NCBI GenBank assembly: GCA_017979445.1
Contig: CM030714.1
Location: 42,202,826-42,266,825 of the forward strand
Source of the DNA: Akebia trifoliata
Taxonomy: Eukaryota > Streptophyta > Magnoliopsida > Ranunculales > Lardizabalaceae
Length of the DNA stretch: 64,000 nucleotides
Reading direction: 5' to 3'
Positions within the stretch are counted from its first letter, which is position 1. Each line of letters opens with the position of its first letter. Shown here in pieces: positions 9,461 through 20,565 of the stretch. Both the position numbers and the translations under genes were made by a program. Under the pieces are notes generated by a model. It did not search any database, was not told the origin of the DNA, and saw only the letters and a list, made by a program, of their open reading frames with translations.

Positions 9461-11298
9461 AGGCGTTCGGAGGCATCAGTTTCGTCAGCCATTTTAACAA
9501 AAGTTACCCGACCGTTGGATATAATTAAATCGGACGGTCGAGATTGCTTATTACGTTTAAATGATAACTTATAAGTTTTTACTGCGCCATCCCTCATCTT
9601 TTGACTTATTAGTGTCACCTCCCTGACTAAAAAACAGCAGAGAGTGCTTATTACGTTTAAATGATAACTTATAGGTTTTTACTGCGCCATCCCTCATCTT
9701 TTGACTTATTAGTGTCCCCTCCCTGAGTGAAAAACAGCAGAGAGAACTCGTCTGTTCTCTCTAAAAGTCTCGAACAACCCTCCTCTGTTCTATCTCATCT
9801 GTTCTCTCTAAAAGTCTCGAACAACCCTCCTCTCTCTCGCTGCAACTCCTCGACGAAAACCTCTCTCTCTCTCTCTCTCGCGACGCCGAAACCCTCGAAC
9901 CTCCTCACTCTCACTCTCTCTCGTTAAACCCTCCTCTCTCTCGTTGCAACTCCATCGACGAAGCACGAACACGAACACGAATGGCTCCTGCAAGCTCCAC
10001 GTACCACATGTCTGGAGACATCTTCCATAGAACGAACCCACCCGTTTCAGCAGCTCTAGAGGCGTTCCGGGTTCTCATGACTTTTGTGGCTGTCTCGATC
10101 TCAGCAGCTAGCATCTTCACCTTTCCCATGACATAGGCATTGCGAATGGAGTTCTGCAGCTTTACACCTCCTGAAGCAGCTGTGTATTGCTGCAATATAT
10201 ACTGAGCGGACGAAGTTTCCTGCAACAGTAACCACACAGTGAAAACGGAGTTAATTTACAGGGTTTTAGTAAATCAAAGGAGAATGAAGAATCTCAAAAC
10301 AGAGAATGATTCTCTCTCTGCCCTCTAACATTACTCTAACAAAACAATTTTTAGCCATCAACACCAATTCCTCTAACCATCAACATCTCATTAAGATGCA
10401 AATTTAAGAACTTTCTTGTTCTGCTCTCCAAATAAAGGCAACACAGAGATACTCATTTACATGCTTCCCTAGAAATAGCAACAATCTCACGACCCATCTT
10501 AGAATTAAAGAAATTTGGGGGAAGAATTAAAGAACAGTGCTTCCATGTGAACATTCACAAAATTAAAACAAAACCCAAAATAAGCATTCCTCTACAGAAA
10601 ACCAAAACTAAAAACACACACAAAATAAAAGAAAGAAAAAGATAGACAAATCCATTTTCTCTGAAACTCAAACCTACCCAAACGCACAAAAAAAATATTG
10701 TTTTACCAAAGAAAAAACTCTCAAGAAAACAAAAGCTTCTGAAAATGAAGACTTGTTTGGATTGCCATTTACGCGGAAAAGTGGAAAAACAGCCTCGAGA
10801 GCTTCTTTGAGCGAGAAAATGTGGTAAAATAAATGTCAAAAACTGATGAAATTTGGAAACTGAGAAAGGAAGAAAGGGGGACTCACAATGGGTGTGTCTT
10901 TGATACTAAGGTGAGGGAGAGGATCAGAGGTGCTAACGTGCACCGGTGCGAGAGGAGCACCCATGACACCAAGCAGGAGCCTCAGATCGGACCGTTTATA
11001 AGCGTTAGAAGAAACGGAAGGAGTCCGAGAGAGCTGACCCTTCATCCAATGTCCCCACCCTTCCCTCTTCGAATCACCATTCTCAGACCCATCTTGATCA
11101 GGCCCTTCCATCACTCTCTGCTGTTTTTTAGTCAGGGAGGTGACACTAATAAGTCAAAAGATGAGGGATGGCGCAGTAAAAACTTATAAGTTATCATTTA
11201 AACGTAATAAGCAATCTCGACCGTCCGATTTAATTATATCCAACGGTCGGGTAACTTTTGTTAAAATGGCTGACGAAACTGATGCCTCCGAACGCCTC

Positions 11299-11300
<2 letters not shown>
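9458..11300. mobile_element. Pack-MULE-like element, 1843 bp, carrying a DUF620 gene fragment
   Basis: Terminal inverted repeats of about 187 bp run from GGGAGGCGTTCGGAGGC at 9458 to about 9644 and, inverted, from 11114 to 11300. Conceptual translation of both arms gives the same 54 residues, so they are almost identical and the insertion is young. A second, partial copy of the inner arm lies at 9645-9740. Both flanks are (TA)n and the right block lacks the element. Long arms plus a captured spliced gene segment fit Pack-MULEs; the 9-bp target duplication expected for Mutator-like elements cannot be recognised inside (TA)n. No transposase is present. Confidence 0.82.
9983..11114 (-). pseudogene. 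Captured fragment of a DUF620 family gene (two partial exons, one intron)
   Basis: On the minus strand a first exon ends at 10887 with donor GTGAGT. A 667-bp intron follows (10886-10220), and the next exon begins at 10219 after TTGCAG and stays in frame (P-I-E-T-S-S-A-Q). Recognisable family words include LRLLLGVMGAPLAP, PLPHLSIKDTP, SAQYILQQYTAASGG, LQNSIRNAY and GFVLWKMSPDMWYVEL, known from plant DUF620 (lipase-like) proteins. Similarity stops near 9983, after VELA. The native start and the C-terminal half are missing. It keeps open frames and intact splice sites, so capture was recent. Any product would be a chimeric fragment. Confidence 0.78.

Positions 11301-11373
<73 letters not shown>
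11301..11373. repeat. (TA)n followed by (GA)n microsatellite
   Basis: About 50 bp of alternating TA is followed by a GA run. The right block has the same (TA)n(GA)n junction at 32393-32424 without the Pack-MULE. That marks the pre-insertion site. Confidence 0.85.
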
Positions 11374-11438
11374 TCTACCAAAGAGCCTATTAATTATGCA
11401 ACAATCAGGTTCATCCTATTGAAAACCTCCCCTATACC

Positions 11439-11941
11439 TAGGCCTGTCAACACACATTGCGACACACATATAGACAACGTGTTTGTCTTATATGGGCAAA
11501 AATGTTTGGAATGGGCTGATTTTTTGTGAGGATGATCTCTGTGATGAGGGGATCATCCTGGCAAAACATCATCCCATTCCAAAACTTGTAACCCCATCAA
11601 AATTGATTTACAAAAATTGGACGGTCTATAATTTTTCAACAAAAATTGGACGGTCTAGAAGTTTCATAATGAGCTGATTTTTGGCAAGGATGATCTCCTC
11701 ACCACAGAGATCATCCTCCCAAAAAATCAGCCCATTCCAAACATTTTTGCCCATATAAGACAAAACGCGTTGTCTATATGTGTTTTGAAATGGTTGTCGT
11801 TTGAACCTGACCCTATATATATATATAAATAATCCCTCTCTCTCTCTCTCTTTACACTCACTCTGTCTCACTCATAAAGACGAGACAAAGACAACTCACT
11901 TACACACACTCTCTCTTAAATAAAGACAAGATATATCCTTT

Positions 11942-11978
<37 letters not shown>

Positions 11979-12601
11979 TACGAGACATCTCTTTTTGTTT
12001 CTTTTTTTTTCTCTGTAAGACGAGACAAGGTCGATAACTTTTCTTCCCCTCTCCCTCTCTCAACTCAAACAACTGTGCAAATACTCTGTAAATGATTTCC
12101 ATGGCGCGCCTGGGCTTCAATTCAACTAGAATTAGAAACTATAAGCTTGAAATTCAAGACCAATGGTAGATATTAAAGGGAAGAAAGTTTGCGAGGAAAG
12201 AAGATTTGTGAGCTTGCCGTCTGTAATTGTATACTTTCACTTCAGTATACCAAGCATTTTCCAAACAAGATCATCAATGGTATAACTTTAAAGGATGCAT
12301 TGATACGATGAGCGATGAATTGGGTGTTCTTTTGCCAGAAAAAATCTTATTTTTCAGGTAATTTTTTTATTTTATTTAACTCTTATTTTACCTGTAAATT
12401 AACTGTAAAAAATCAAAGATTTTTTTATTATTTAAATTCGAATCGAATATTTTCGGATATCCGATAATTTTTTCGGATGCGAATTCGAATAGTGGGTAGT
12501 GATATCCGATCGGATTCGAATTCGAATATTACTATTTTTTTTTCGGATTCGAATTCGGATATAGTAGTATCCGATCGGATACCTATCCGTTGACAGCCCT
12601 A
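11439..12601. mobile_element. Non-autonomous hAT element, 1163 bp, with perfect 8-bp target duplication
   Basis: The ends are TAGGCCTGTCAAC and, inverted, TAGGGCTGTCAAC, a common plant hAT terminus. CCTATACC is duplicated at 11431-11438 and 12602-12609. The right block reads through the empty site (near 32490). Subterminal sequence at 12430-12590 is rich in TTCGAATTCGAAT and ATCCGATCGGAT words. No transposase frame is present. A fold-back MULE-type element is nested inside. Confidence 0.88.
11467..11790. mobile_element. MULE-type fold-back nested in the hAT element
   Basis: Inverted words ACACATATAGACAACG (left) and CGTTGTCTATATGTGT (right) flank the family core twice, with the GTCTTATATGGGCAAAAATG arm shared with elements b and c. 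The left family terminus is not evident and a (TA)n lies only on the right (11815-11826), so the copy may be rearranged. Confidence 0.6.
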
Positions 12602-12609
12602 CCTATACC

Positions 12610-12966
12610 CCCCCACCCCAAACAAAAACAAAAACAAAAACAAAAAAAAAAAACCTACAAAGGGTTGAGATGATCGGGCTAATTTTTGCACAAGAACATG
12701 ACCAGAACAGTTCGAGACCACCCTCAATATGCTTGCCAAATGTACCATAGAGATCCTTCATTACTTTATTTACAAAAATAGTATAACAACATTCTCTAGT
12801 AGCCAAAATATTGTGACCCTCATTGATTAGGAATAGAAACCAATGTAAATAAAATTATTTCCCATAATCAAAATTCAAGTGCTAGAGACAAAATTCTTGT
12901 CAAAAACTGAAATGATGAAAGAAACAGCTTACCATGTGGAGCTATAACTCTGTTTGGGTGATTTTA
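12610..12966 (-). other. Duplicated 3' flank of NRPD4 (left block)
   Basis: This stretch matches 32490-32827 downstream of the NRPD4 stop codon, including an A/C-rich start. It would be 3' UTR or downstream sequence of that gene. It has no function here because the gene body is absent. Confidence 0.7.
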
Positions 12967-13021
12967 CTAGATAGATTTGAGCTTAGCCAATTCGTGTAAC
13001 ACGTGGTTGACGGCTCTCTCA
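12967..13021 (-). pseudogene. Truncated last exon of NRPD4 at the duplication breakpoint
   Basis: Read on the minus strand, the final 55 bp of the last NRPD4 exon, including the TAG stop (12967-12969), match 32828-32882. Similarity ends abruptly inside the exon at the run GGCTCTCTCA. The next base begins unrelated AT-rich sequence here and continues as exon in the complete gene. This is the right-hand breakpoint of the duplicated block. Confidence 0.88.
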
Positions 13022-14199
13022 AAAAAGCCTACTATTCCCTTGTCTTTTGTTATTCTTATTAAATATTACAGTATACTTACTCTATTGAAAAAAAAAAAAG
13101 TAAACAATACCTAATAGAACCTGAATTAAAATAAAATTCAATAACACTTTCAGTGATGTATACGAAAAAATAGACAAAAAAAATGAATGAAACCGAAACT
13201 AAAATTTAATTCTATGTCCTTAAGATAATATTTGCCCCACACTGGTGCTCATGATCTTTGGCGACTGTCTATCAAGATATAACGATCTCCTTCTTGTGAT
13301 AGTAGCACTTCAAACCAGAACAACAAGCAAATAACTAGGATTTGCACTCTTTTTTTTTTTTATGAAACTAATATGAGGAATAATCAAGAAAAATTCTATA
13401 AAAACGCAATGAATGATTGACTATAAATAGAATAAACATGGAATTAAACACCTATTCATGGAGGGATATGACTGTTGGAAAGGGTACTACACCTACTAAC
13501 ATTTAATATACCTCTTTGAAGATGTACATAACTCTTGGAAAATGTACATTTAATACATATTTTTTAAGAGATATATAACTCTTGGAAAATGTATTGCAAC
13601 TCTTAACAATTTTCTGTCTACATGACTATTTTGAACAGATTTTGTAATTACCCATGTAACTATTGGTATGAACCCAAACTCTAATTTATCATTCATTATT
13701 CCAACAATCTCCACATGAATGAAAATTAACTGGAAAAAAAAATGCAAATGAAAATGTAGACACTTGAGAGAGTATGATTGAAAAATAATTGCATCGAAAT
13801 AGGTAGCTTGTGACTTTAAACCTAGATAATAGAATTCACACAATTCTTTTTTGGATATAATTAATTTTCACGGTTGTGTTCATTTTAGCACTGAACAATT
13901 CCTGGTTTCATAAGTGTTCTAGATGATTTTAACCTCTAAAATTCTAATAGAAGTAACCCCCCTTTGACACTCATATATGTAATTTCCTATTAAGAATATC
14001 CTACCATACATTATTTAAACTTTCAAATTATAGTAATCGTTAAAAGCATAGTTTATTCTAATACATGTTCTAGGTAACACTGTTTCACCATATGAATGAT
14101 TGGAAGTACTTTTCTTCCCAGTATTATTATTGAATCATACACAGTTTGGTTATCCATTTAGAACCTAGGTCTTGGGATCTCCAGTCAACTAGGTTGGGT
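13022..14199 (-). other. Probable 3' LTR region of the copia remnant
   Basis: On the minus strand a purine stretch (TGTGGAGA) is followed by TGTTGGAAT at 13706, the usual polypurine tract and LTR start of Ty1/copia elements. The likely LTR then runs down to somewhere between 13430 and 13022. It contains two diverged copies of a unit with CATTTTCCAAGAGTTAT. The other LTR was not found, so the end is not fixed. Confidence 0.4.
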
Positions 14200-16900
14200 T
14201 GCCACTATGAAGACTTTTTAAGTATAAGCTTTAATCTCATTTCCCTTAATGAGCAGTTAATTTTATCTCTCGACAAACCTTTAGTAAATGAATCTGCAAG
14301 GTTGTCATTCGATTTAATATAATCTATGAAAATTATTTCATTTGAGAGTAATTGATTTACGGTATTGTGTCTTCGACAAATATGTCGAGATTTATCGTTA
14401 TATATGTTATTTTGTACATTTCCAATTGTTGATTGACTATCACAATGTATACATATTGTTGGCACGAGTTTTGATCAACATGGAATATCTTCTAAGAAAT
14501 TATGAAGCCATTCAACTTCTTTTCCAACTTTATCTTAAACTATAAATTCAGATTCCACAATGGATCTAACGATACATGTTTTTTTTTTAATTTTCATAAT
14601 ATGGCTGGACCTCCAAATACATATCCACTAGTGGACTTGAAATCCTTAGTGTCTAATATCCAATTAGCATTATTATACCCTTCAAGTAAAATTTGATATC
14701 TTGTAAAGTGCAACCCACAATTTAAAGTGTATCTTAGATATCTAAAAATCTTAATTATTGTCGTCCAATGATCTTTTCCTGAATTACTTGTAAATCTACT
14801 AAGTTTATTAACTGAGTATGTTATGTCAAGATGTGTGCAGTTCATGACATATATAAAACTGCCTATGATACGAGCATATTCTATCTGACATATAATTTGA
14901 CCAGTATTTTTAGCTAGATGTAAATTTATATCTACAAGTGTTTTTACTAGACTATCTCCATATTTATTAAATTTTTATAGTATTTTTTCAATATAGTGTG
15001 ATTGAGATAATATTAATTTATCAGATGTTTTAAAAATCTTTATTTTTAATATAACATATACAACACCTAAATCTTTTATATCAAAATTTTTAGTAAGTAT
15101 TTTTTTATAGTTTTAATGATGTCAATATTGCTACCTATAATAAACATATCATCCACATAGAGATACACAACTGCATAACCATCTTGTGTGCTCTTGGCAT
15201 ATACACATTTATGGCATTCATTGGTCTTGAAGCCAGTTGACAACATTTCATTGTCAAATTTTATATGTCATTGCTTTGGTGCTTACTTCAATCCAAAAAA
15301 AGACTTAATAAGTCTACACACTTTCTTTTCTTATCTAAGAATGATAAATCCTTTGGGTTGTTTCATATATGCTTCTTCTTTTTATTTACCATTTAAGAAA
15401 GTTTTTTTAACGTCCATTTGATGAATTTTAAGCTCATGCAATGCAGCAATTACTGTTAACATTTTAATGGATGTTATCCTGGTAATTATGAATGTATCAA
15501 AGAAGTTCATGTCTTCTTTTTTTAAAGCCATTTACTACTAATCTAGCCTTAAACTTATCAATTGTTCCATCAAGTTTTAATTTTCTTTTGAATATCCATT
15601 TGTAGCTTTATTATCCGGTGGAAGATTCACTAGCTCCTATGTGTTATTTTATCAAATGAATTCAACTTCACTATTAATAACCTCTTTTCAAAATGGAGTT
15701 TCAGGAGTTGTCATTGCTTCCTTATAATTTTGAAGCTCATTTTCTAACAAATAAGTAAAAAAATCAGGTCCAAATGACTTAATTACTTTAACTCTCTTAC
15801 TACGTCTAGGTTCATCCTCATTTTCTATAGATTTTTATCAATATTCTCTTGAGAACTACTATTTGCAGTACCATGAGTTCTTTTATAAGGTAACATGTCC
15901 TAAAAATTGAAGCATTCTTTAACTCAATAATGGTATTAACATGAATATTAGAAACGTCAGATTTGTGCACAAGGAATCGATATGCACTACTATTATACGC
16001 ATAACCAATGAATAAACAATTAAGGACTTTTTGTTGTATCTTAACATTTTGAATGGTATGACCATTACTTTAACTAAACACCCCCACACTTTTAAATATT
16101 TATATGATGATCTTCATCATTTCCATAACTCATATGGAGTTTGGTCTTTTTTCTTTTGAGGATTTTTGTTAAGAATGTGATTTGCGAAAAAATTTGTTTT
16201 CCCCACAAATTTTGAGGTAAATTATAACTTATCAACATGACATTCATCATTTCCTTTAAGGTCCGATTTTTGTGTTTAACAACACCATTATATTGAGGTG
16301 AATAAGGAACGATAGTTTGGTGAATAGTACCTTGTTCTATACAGAACTCACCAACAAGTATTTCGTATTTACCACTTCTATTGCTTCTTATTACATTTAT
16401 CTTTTTGCTAAGTTAATTCTCAACTTCATTGTTATAATGCTTAAACATTTCTAAGGCTTCGTTTTTACTCTTTAGCAAATACACATAACAATATCTTGTG
16501 CAATCATCAACAAAGGTAACAAAATATTTTTCACCACCTCTGATTTGTACAAATTTTAAATCATATATATCATTATGAGTTAACTCTAAAAGTTTAGTGC
16601 TCCTTTCAACGAAATGAAAGGTTATTTTAGTCAATTTAGTCTCCACACATGCTTCAAACTTATGATTTAGGTCAATATGAAATTTATGCAATAAATATAA
16701 ATTTATTAATATATGCAAGGCATTAAAATTCACATGACCTAATCTATCATGACACACATTAAAAGACCCAAGCACATAAACAAAATAATTAACTTTATTA
16801 ATATTAGAAATTAAGGACACAATTATCATTACATTCATCTTAAACAGACTTGCTAATTTTTTAATTGAATCAATTCGATGAACATTCAAGTCGAGTTTTA
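14200..16900 (-). mobile_element. Degenerate Ty1/copia retrotransposon, pol region
   Basis: In element order on the minus strand: GAG-pre-integrase and integrase core (16889-16413; CHDRLGHVN, RGGEKYFVTFVDDCTRY, then SPQYNGVVKHKNRTLKEMMN near 16250), reverse transcriptase with the catalytic YVDDM at 15145-15159, then the RT/RNase H region (14845-14594, [16 protein letters not shown]; 14465-14205, HCDSQSTI, NDNLADSFTKGLS). Several frameshifts and stops interrupt it. The order matches copia (integrase before RT). It is an old, inactive copy. Its 5' end is rearranged near 16850-17450. Confidence 0.88.
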
Positions 16901-17455
16901 AAATAATGTTTTAATTATTTAAAATTATTTATATTTTTTAATAAATTTAAGGGACAATTACCCCAAAGAACTATTTTTTGGAAATATGTACTAAAAAGTT
17001 CCTACCTAACAAATATGGACTCTTTAATACTTATTTTATCAAATATTAGCCTAAAAAAGATTTTTGAAGTGAAAATGTCGTAATTACCCTTTCAATGAAT
17101 TTTGAAGTTTAAAGAAACATGTTTATTTGAGAATATTGGAAGTAATCCTATGTTTTAAATTTATTGACATGCCCCTTGACTTTGGTCATCTCCTATATAA
17201 CAATAAAAAAAGATCTAAATTAATAAACATTAAAAAAAATCCTTGCTTTCTCTTCCCAAAACTAGTGATTTTTTGACTTACATAGATGATGATGATAAGG
17301 GAAATGAGTATGATTATCATCATCATCAAACTAATTTGATCTATGAATATTAGATTTATTAAAAATATAAATAATTTTAAATAATTAAAACATTATTTTA
17401 AAACCCAACTTGAATGTTCATCGAATTGATTCAACTAAAAAATTAGCAAGTTTAC
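16841..17455. repeat. Inverted repeat made of two copia fragments, arms ~105 bp
   Basis: The left arm (about 16841-16950) and the right arm (about 17345-17455) are inverted copies, both including AATTGAATCAATTCGATGAA (read in the left-arm sense). The arm encodes part of the copia protein (INVHRIDSIKKLASL). About 400 bp separate the arms, and the spacer contains a piece of the UGT upstream region, so the copia end and the UGT promoter fragment were shuffled together. Confidence 0.75.
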
Positions 17456-18582
17456 TTAAATAAGTCAAATAAAATTATATTGAATTTATAAATAGATTTT
17501 AATAAATAAAAATACTTATTTTTTATTTGCAAAAAAATATTAATAACCAAATAAATTGGTAAAGTTTTTATTTGACCGGGTATATTTTTAGAATTTAGAT
17601 AAAAACAACTTTATAAAGTTGTTAAAAGGGTATTTCAAGTATTTTTCTTTAAAAAATCTTCAAACGATTCTTAATAAGAGAATGTTTTATAACCTGGGAC
17701 TTAAATGGTCCATATTCTTTTCTAGGGGATTAATCGGTGCATATTCTCAATAAAGAGTCCATTACAGTCATCGTCCCATTCTTTAATGTGGGAACAACCC
17801 TACCTGTAGACACCCCATTTTTGTATCCGCCTGATTAATCAAGTCGTCAACCCGATCGCAAAGGTTCCCAATGATGGATGTCTATTCCAATGCTTTATTT
17901 TGTTACCAGATATGTTTCAGAAATTCGGATGTGGTATCTCGAACTGACAAAACTTAGAAACCACGCTACGCTAGGAAAATACTACCCCAGAAACATAGAA
18001 ATCATCATCCTGCAAGCCAAAAAAGAAGTTTCACGATAAAAATCACTAAAAATGATCAAATTACCAAAATACCCCTAACATCAAAACAACCTTAGAGCCT
18101 ACATTACGCTTAGAAAAATCTGTTCAAATACATAAAACGACAAATCGAAACCAAATAAATCATTTTGCCAATTTTCACAAAATTTGACAAAATTACGAAA
18201 ATACCCCTCATAAAATTCACGACCATTTCACACAAAAAATTTCAAAAAAGACAAAAACCAACATTCCCATTGAATTCCTTACGAAAAACTGATTTCAAAA
18301 CATCCTGGAACATTGAAAAACGACTTAAAACGTAAAAAATCCTCTCCGAGGGCAAAATGGTAATTTCACAATTTTAATAATTAAAATTTTCGAAATTAAT
18401 AAATAAATCATTAAATAATGTAAAGTGAAACATTAATGAAATTAATTATTAAAATTTAAACCAAAAAATTTATCAATCAGGTTTTCAAGCAAAATTGTTG
18501 AGGGTTCGCAAGATATTTCTTTAAAGACCCCTCCATTTAGGGGTCCAAAGAATTAAAGATATAATAGAGGGGGGTTCTCCAA

Positions 18583-18960
18583 AAATTTAAAGTCAATCAA
18601 GCAAGACTAAGGTCAAGATATTAAAGTCAATCAAATAAGACTAAAGTCAAAATTAAAGTCAATTAAGTAAGACTAGAGTCAAGTATTAAAGTCAATCTCA
18701 TAAGACTAAAGTCAAAATCCTAAATCAAAACCCTAATCTAAACTAATCGAGTCAATCTCATAAGACTAAGGTCAAAACCCTAAATCAAAACCCTAATCTA
18801 AACTAATCGAGTCAATCTCATAAGACTAAGGTCAAAACCCTAAATCAAAACCCTAATCTAAACTAATCAAGTCAATCTCATAAGACTAAAGTCAAAACCC
18901 TAAAACCCTAAAGACTAAGTCAAAACCCTAATTGAAACCCTAAAAGAAACCCTAATCAAA
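18583..18960 (+). repeat. 60-bp tandem repeat with AAACCCTAA motifs inside the solo LTR
   Basis: A 60-bp unit containing CCCTAAATCAAAACCCTAAT and GTCAATCTCATAAGACTAA is present three times nearly unchanged at 18721-18900. Shorter diverged copies of the GTCAAT...AAGACTAA half lie on the left (18583-18720). The AAACCCTAA words equal the plant telo-box but their spacing is not telomeric. Confidence 0.85.
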
Positions 18961-18982
18961 CCCTAATGCTTCTAAAAAACTT

Positions 18983-18990
18983 TATAAATA
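18983..18990 (+). promoter_or_regulatory. Probable LTR TATA box
   Basis: TATAAATA followed by GGAGCC sits about two thirds into the LTR, a normal place for the U3/R junction promoter. It is inferred from position and consensus only. Confidence 0.5.
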
Positions 18991-19621
18991 GGAGCCTCCA
19001 CACCCTATTTTCGGATCAAAGAAAAAACCCTAGGAAAAGTAGGTAAAGAAGCCTCCATAGCCTCCCCAAAACCCTAATTTTGGAGCCCCAACTCCTTCCC
19101 TAATACCCCTACTCCGATTTTAGCCTCAAAAACACCCAAAAACCTCTCAAAAACGTCCCAAAAATCCACAACAAATTCGAAGCACCCAGATCCAAGAAGG
19201 AGATACCTTACCTCGGAGATCAGGAATCGGATCCGGAGATAGAACGAAGTAAGGAATACGGTACAAGGAGCCATTCTCACCAGATCTGAGGGAATAGCAT
19301 TTTTGCAGATCGAAGGTAAGTTTTTTTTTATTATTTTTTTAATCTAGGTTTGTCATTAGCGATGTAACTTTATTTGGGATAAGTAGAGACCGGCAATGGC
19401 CGGGCGGGGTTGGTGCCTAACACCTTCCAACTCCGTAACATGATCCCCGGATTCGGATTTTCTGTAGTAGATTAATTTTTATCCATTTTAGAGTCAGTTT
19501 GGTTCCTAGACCGTAATAACTAGGTGGCGACTCCCAAACCTCAAGGGTCAAAAGCGGATCCGCGCACCCCGCGGATCGAGGGCGCTTTCACTACCCAACC
19601 CCTTTAAATACTATATATAAT

Positions 19622-19943
19622 CAGGGACGGAGCTAGTATGTAACTAGTGGGGGGCAAATGTCCCCAACGAACTTTAAGACACCCCTATATTTTCAACTAA
19701 GTACATGCCCCATTTACCCCCCCACCCTTACCTACCTCCAATCCCCCCCCTAAATTATATTTTTGCATCCTCACCTCAATTATCTCCAAATTTGGGACCA
19801 CCCTCACCTCCCTTCCAAATTTTGGGCCCACCCTCACCTCAATTATATTTTTGCATCCTCACCTACCTCCAATTTTGGGCCCACCCTTCCTTCAATTATG
19901 TTTTTGTTGGCCCCACTACAAGAAAAGCCTGGCTTCGCCTCTA
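19622..19943. mobile_element. Non-autonomous hAT-like element, C-rich interior
   Basis: The ends CAGGGACGGAGCTAG and the inverted TAGAGGCGAAGCCAG are similar. Flanks TATATAAT and TATAGAAT (7 of 8 match) look like an 8-bp target duplication. The interior has repeated CCCACCCTCACCTCAATTA words; the proline-rich frames there are products of this repeat. A relative is at 45009-45273. Confidence 0.6.
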
Positions 19944-20052
19944 TATAGAATCTTTCCATTACCTTGTCCGAGGAGAGGAGAGTTGTTAATTATTGACTAG
20001 AACCAGTCGACGCAGCTATCAACAATTAATGTCTCGAATACTTCACGTAGCT

Positions 20053-20565
20053 TAGTCTAGAATCTTTTTAGCCAAAAGTTACACTTTGTTACCTTTCCAA
20101 GATGTTGTTTTCTCAATTATTATAGGTGTTTTTATGGCTTAATCTCTCTCTTATAATTTGTTACTTTGCCAATTTATTTTTTTGAAAAATGCTGAAATGA
20201 CTTTTTGAGCACTGGAATCAATACTGTGATGATGTGATGGTGGTCATGAAAAAGAAAATCTATTATTCCCTGTACACTGCCACATCAGTACAGTGTTGAG
20301 TGAAGTGTTGGAGGAAGTCAGTTTCAAACGACTCTTTGTTTTCTGTTGAGTATTGATATTTTCATAATTCCCTCTCTTGGGATCGGATACTCTGTAGCCA
20401 TATTTTCATGTAGCACGCTGTAGCTCTTCTTTTGAGGTCTACAATTTTCAAACACTTTTTAAAGGTGAAATGTAAGTTTGTCGGTGATGTGACACTTTCA
20501 TAAGCGCTACAGGGCACTTCAGGAAAATAGAGCCACAGTCAAGATTTGTCTTAAAGATACATGAT
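20053..20565. other. No gene seen
   Basis: AT-rich sequence with no coding frame and no clear repeat. Inverted words around GTGATGTGA and CACATCA at 20230-20290 hint at an old fold-back, too weak to call. Confidence 0.4.

Larger units (their letters stand above)
17805..19590 (+). mobile_element. Solo LTR, 1786 bp, with 5-bp target duplication (CTACC)
   Basis: It starts TGTAGACACCCC and ends GGGCGCTTTCA (TG...CA), flanked by CTACC at 17800-17804 and 19591-19595. No internal retrotransposon region is present, which fits LTR-LTR recombination. The start and the GC-rich end with GGCGACTCCC resemble LTRs of plant Ty3/gypsy elements; the lineage is not assigned. It splits the third UGT upstream copy. 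Confidence 0.85.
17089..20052 (+). pseudogene. Third UGT copy: upstream region plus first codons only
   Basis: Pieces of the UGT upstream region recur in order: 17089-17228 (matches 530-660), 17535-17804 with 19591-19613 (matches the module end and the leader), and 19944-20052 (leader plus ATG at 20029). The frame reads M-S-R-I-L-H-V-A and then hits TAG at 20053, where similarity to the UGT stops. A solo LTR, a small hAT element and the copia fragment interrupt it. No body of the gene follows, so it cannot make an enzyme. Confidence 0.8.

Noticed and set aside
9361..9618. Identical 54-residue frames at 9361-9618 (minus) and 11140-11529 (plus)
   Set aside because: They come from the two inverted arms of the Pack-MULE. 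The identity reflects arm similarity, not coding selection.
12603..12806. Minus-strand frame conserved at 32467-32667
   Set aside because: Both are in the duplicated NRPD4 3' flank. Conservation follows from the duplication and no motif is present.
18721..18900. Interstitial telomere repeat
   Set aside because: AAACCCTAA words occur within a 60-bp unit, not as an uninterrupted 7-bp array.
19074..19280. Minus-strand frame starting MRMAPCTVFL
   Set aside because: It lies antisense inside the solo LTR, has no family motif and is interrupted by the repeat structure around it.
19705..19989. Proline-rich frames
   Set aside because: They are generated by C-rich repeats inside a small hAT-like element.
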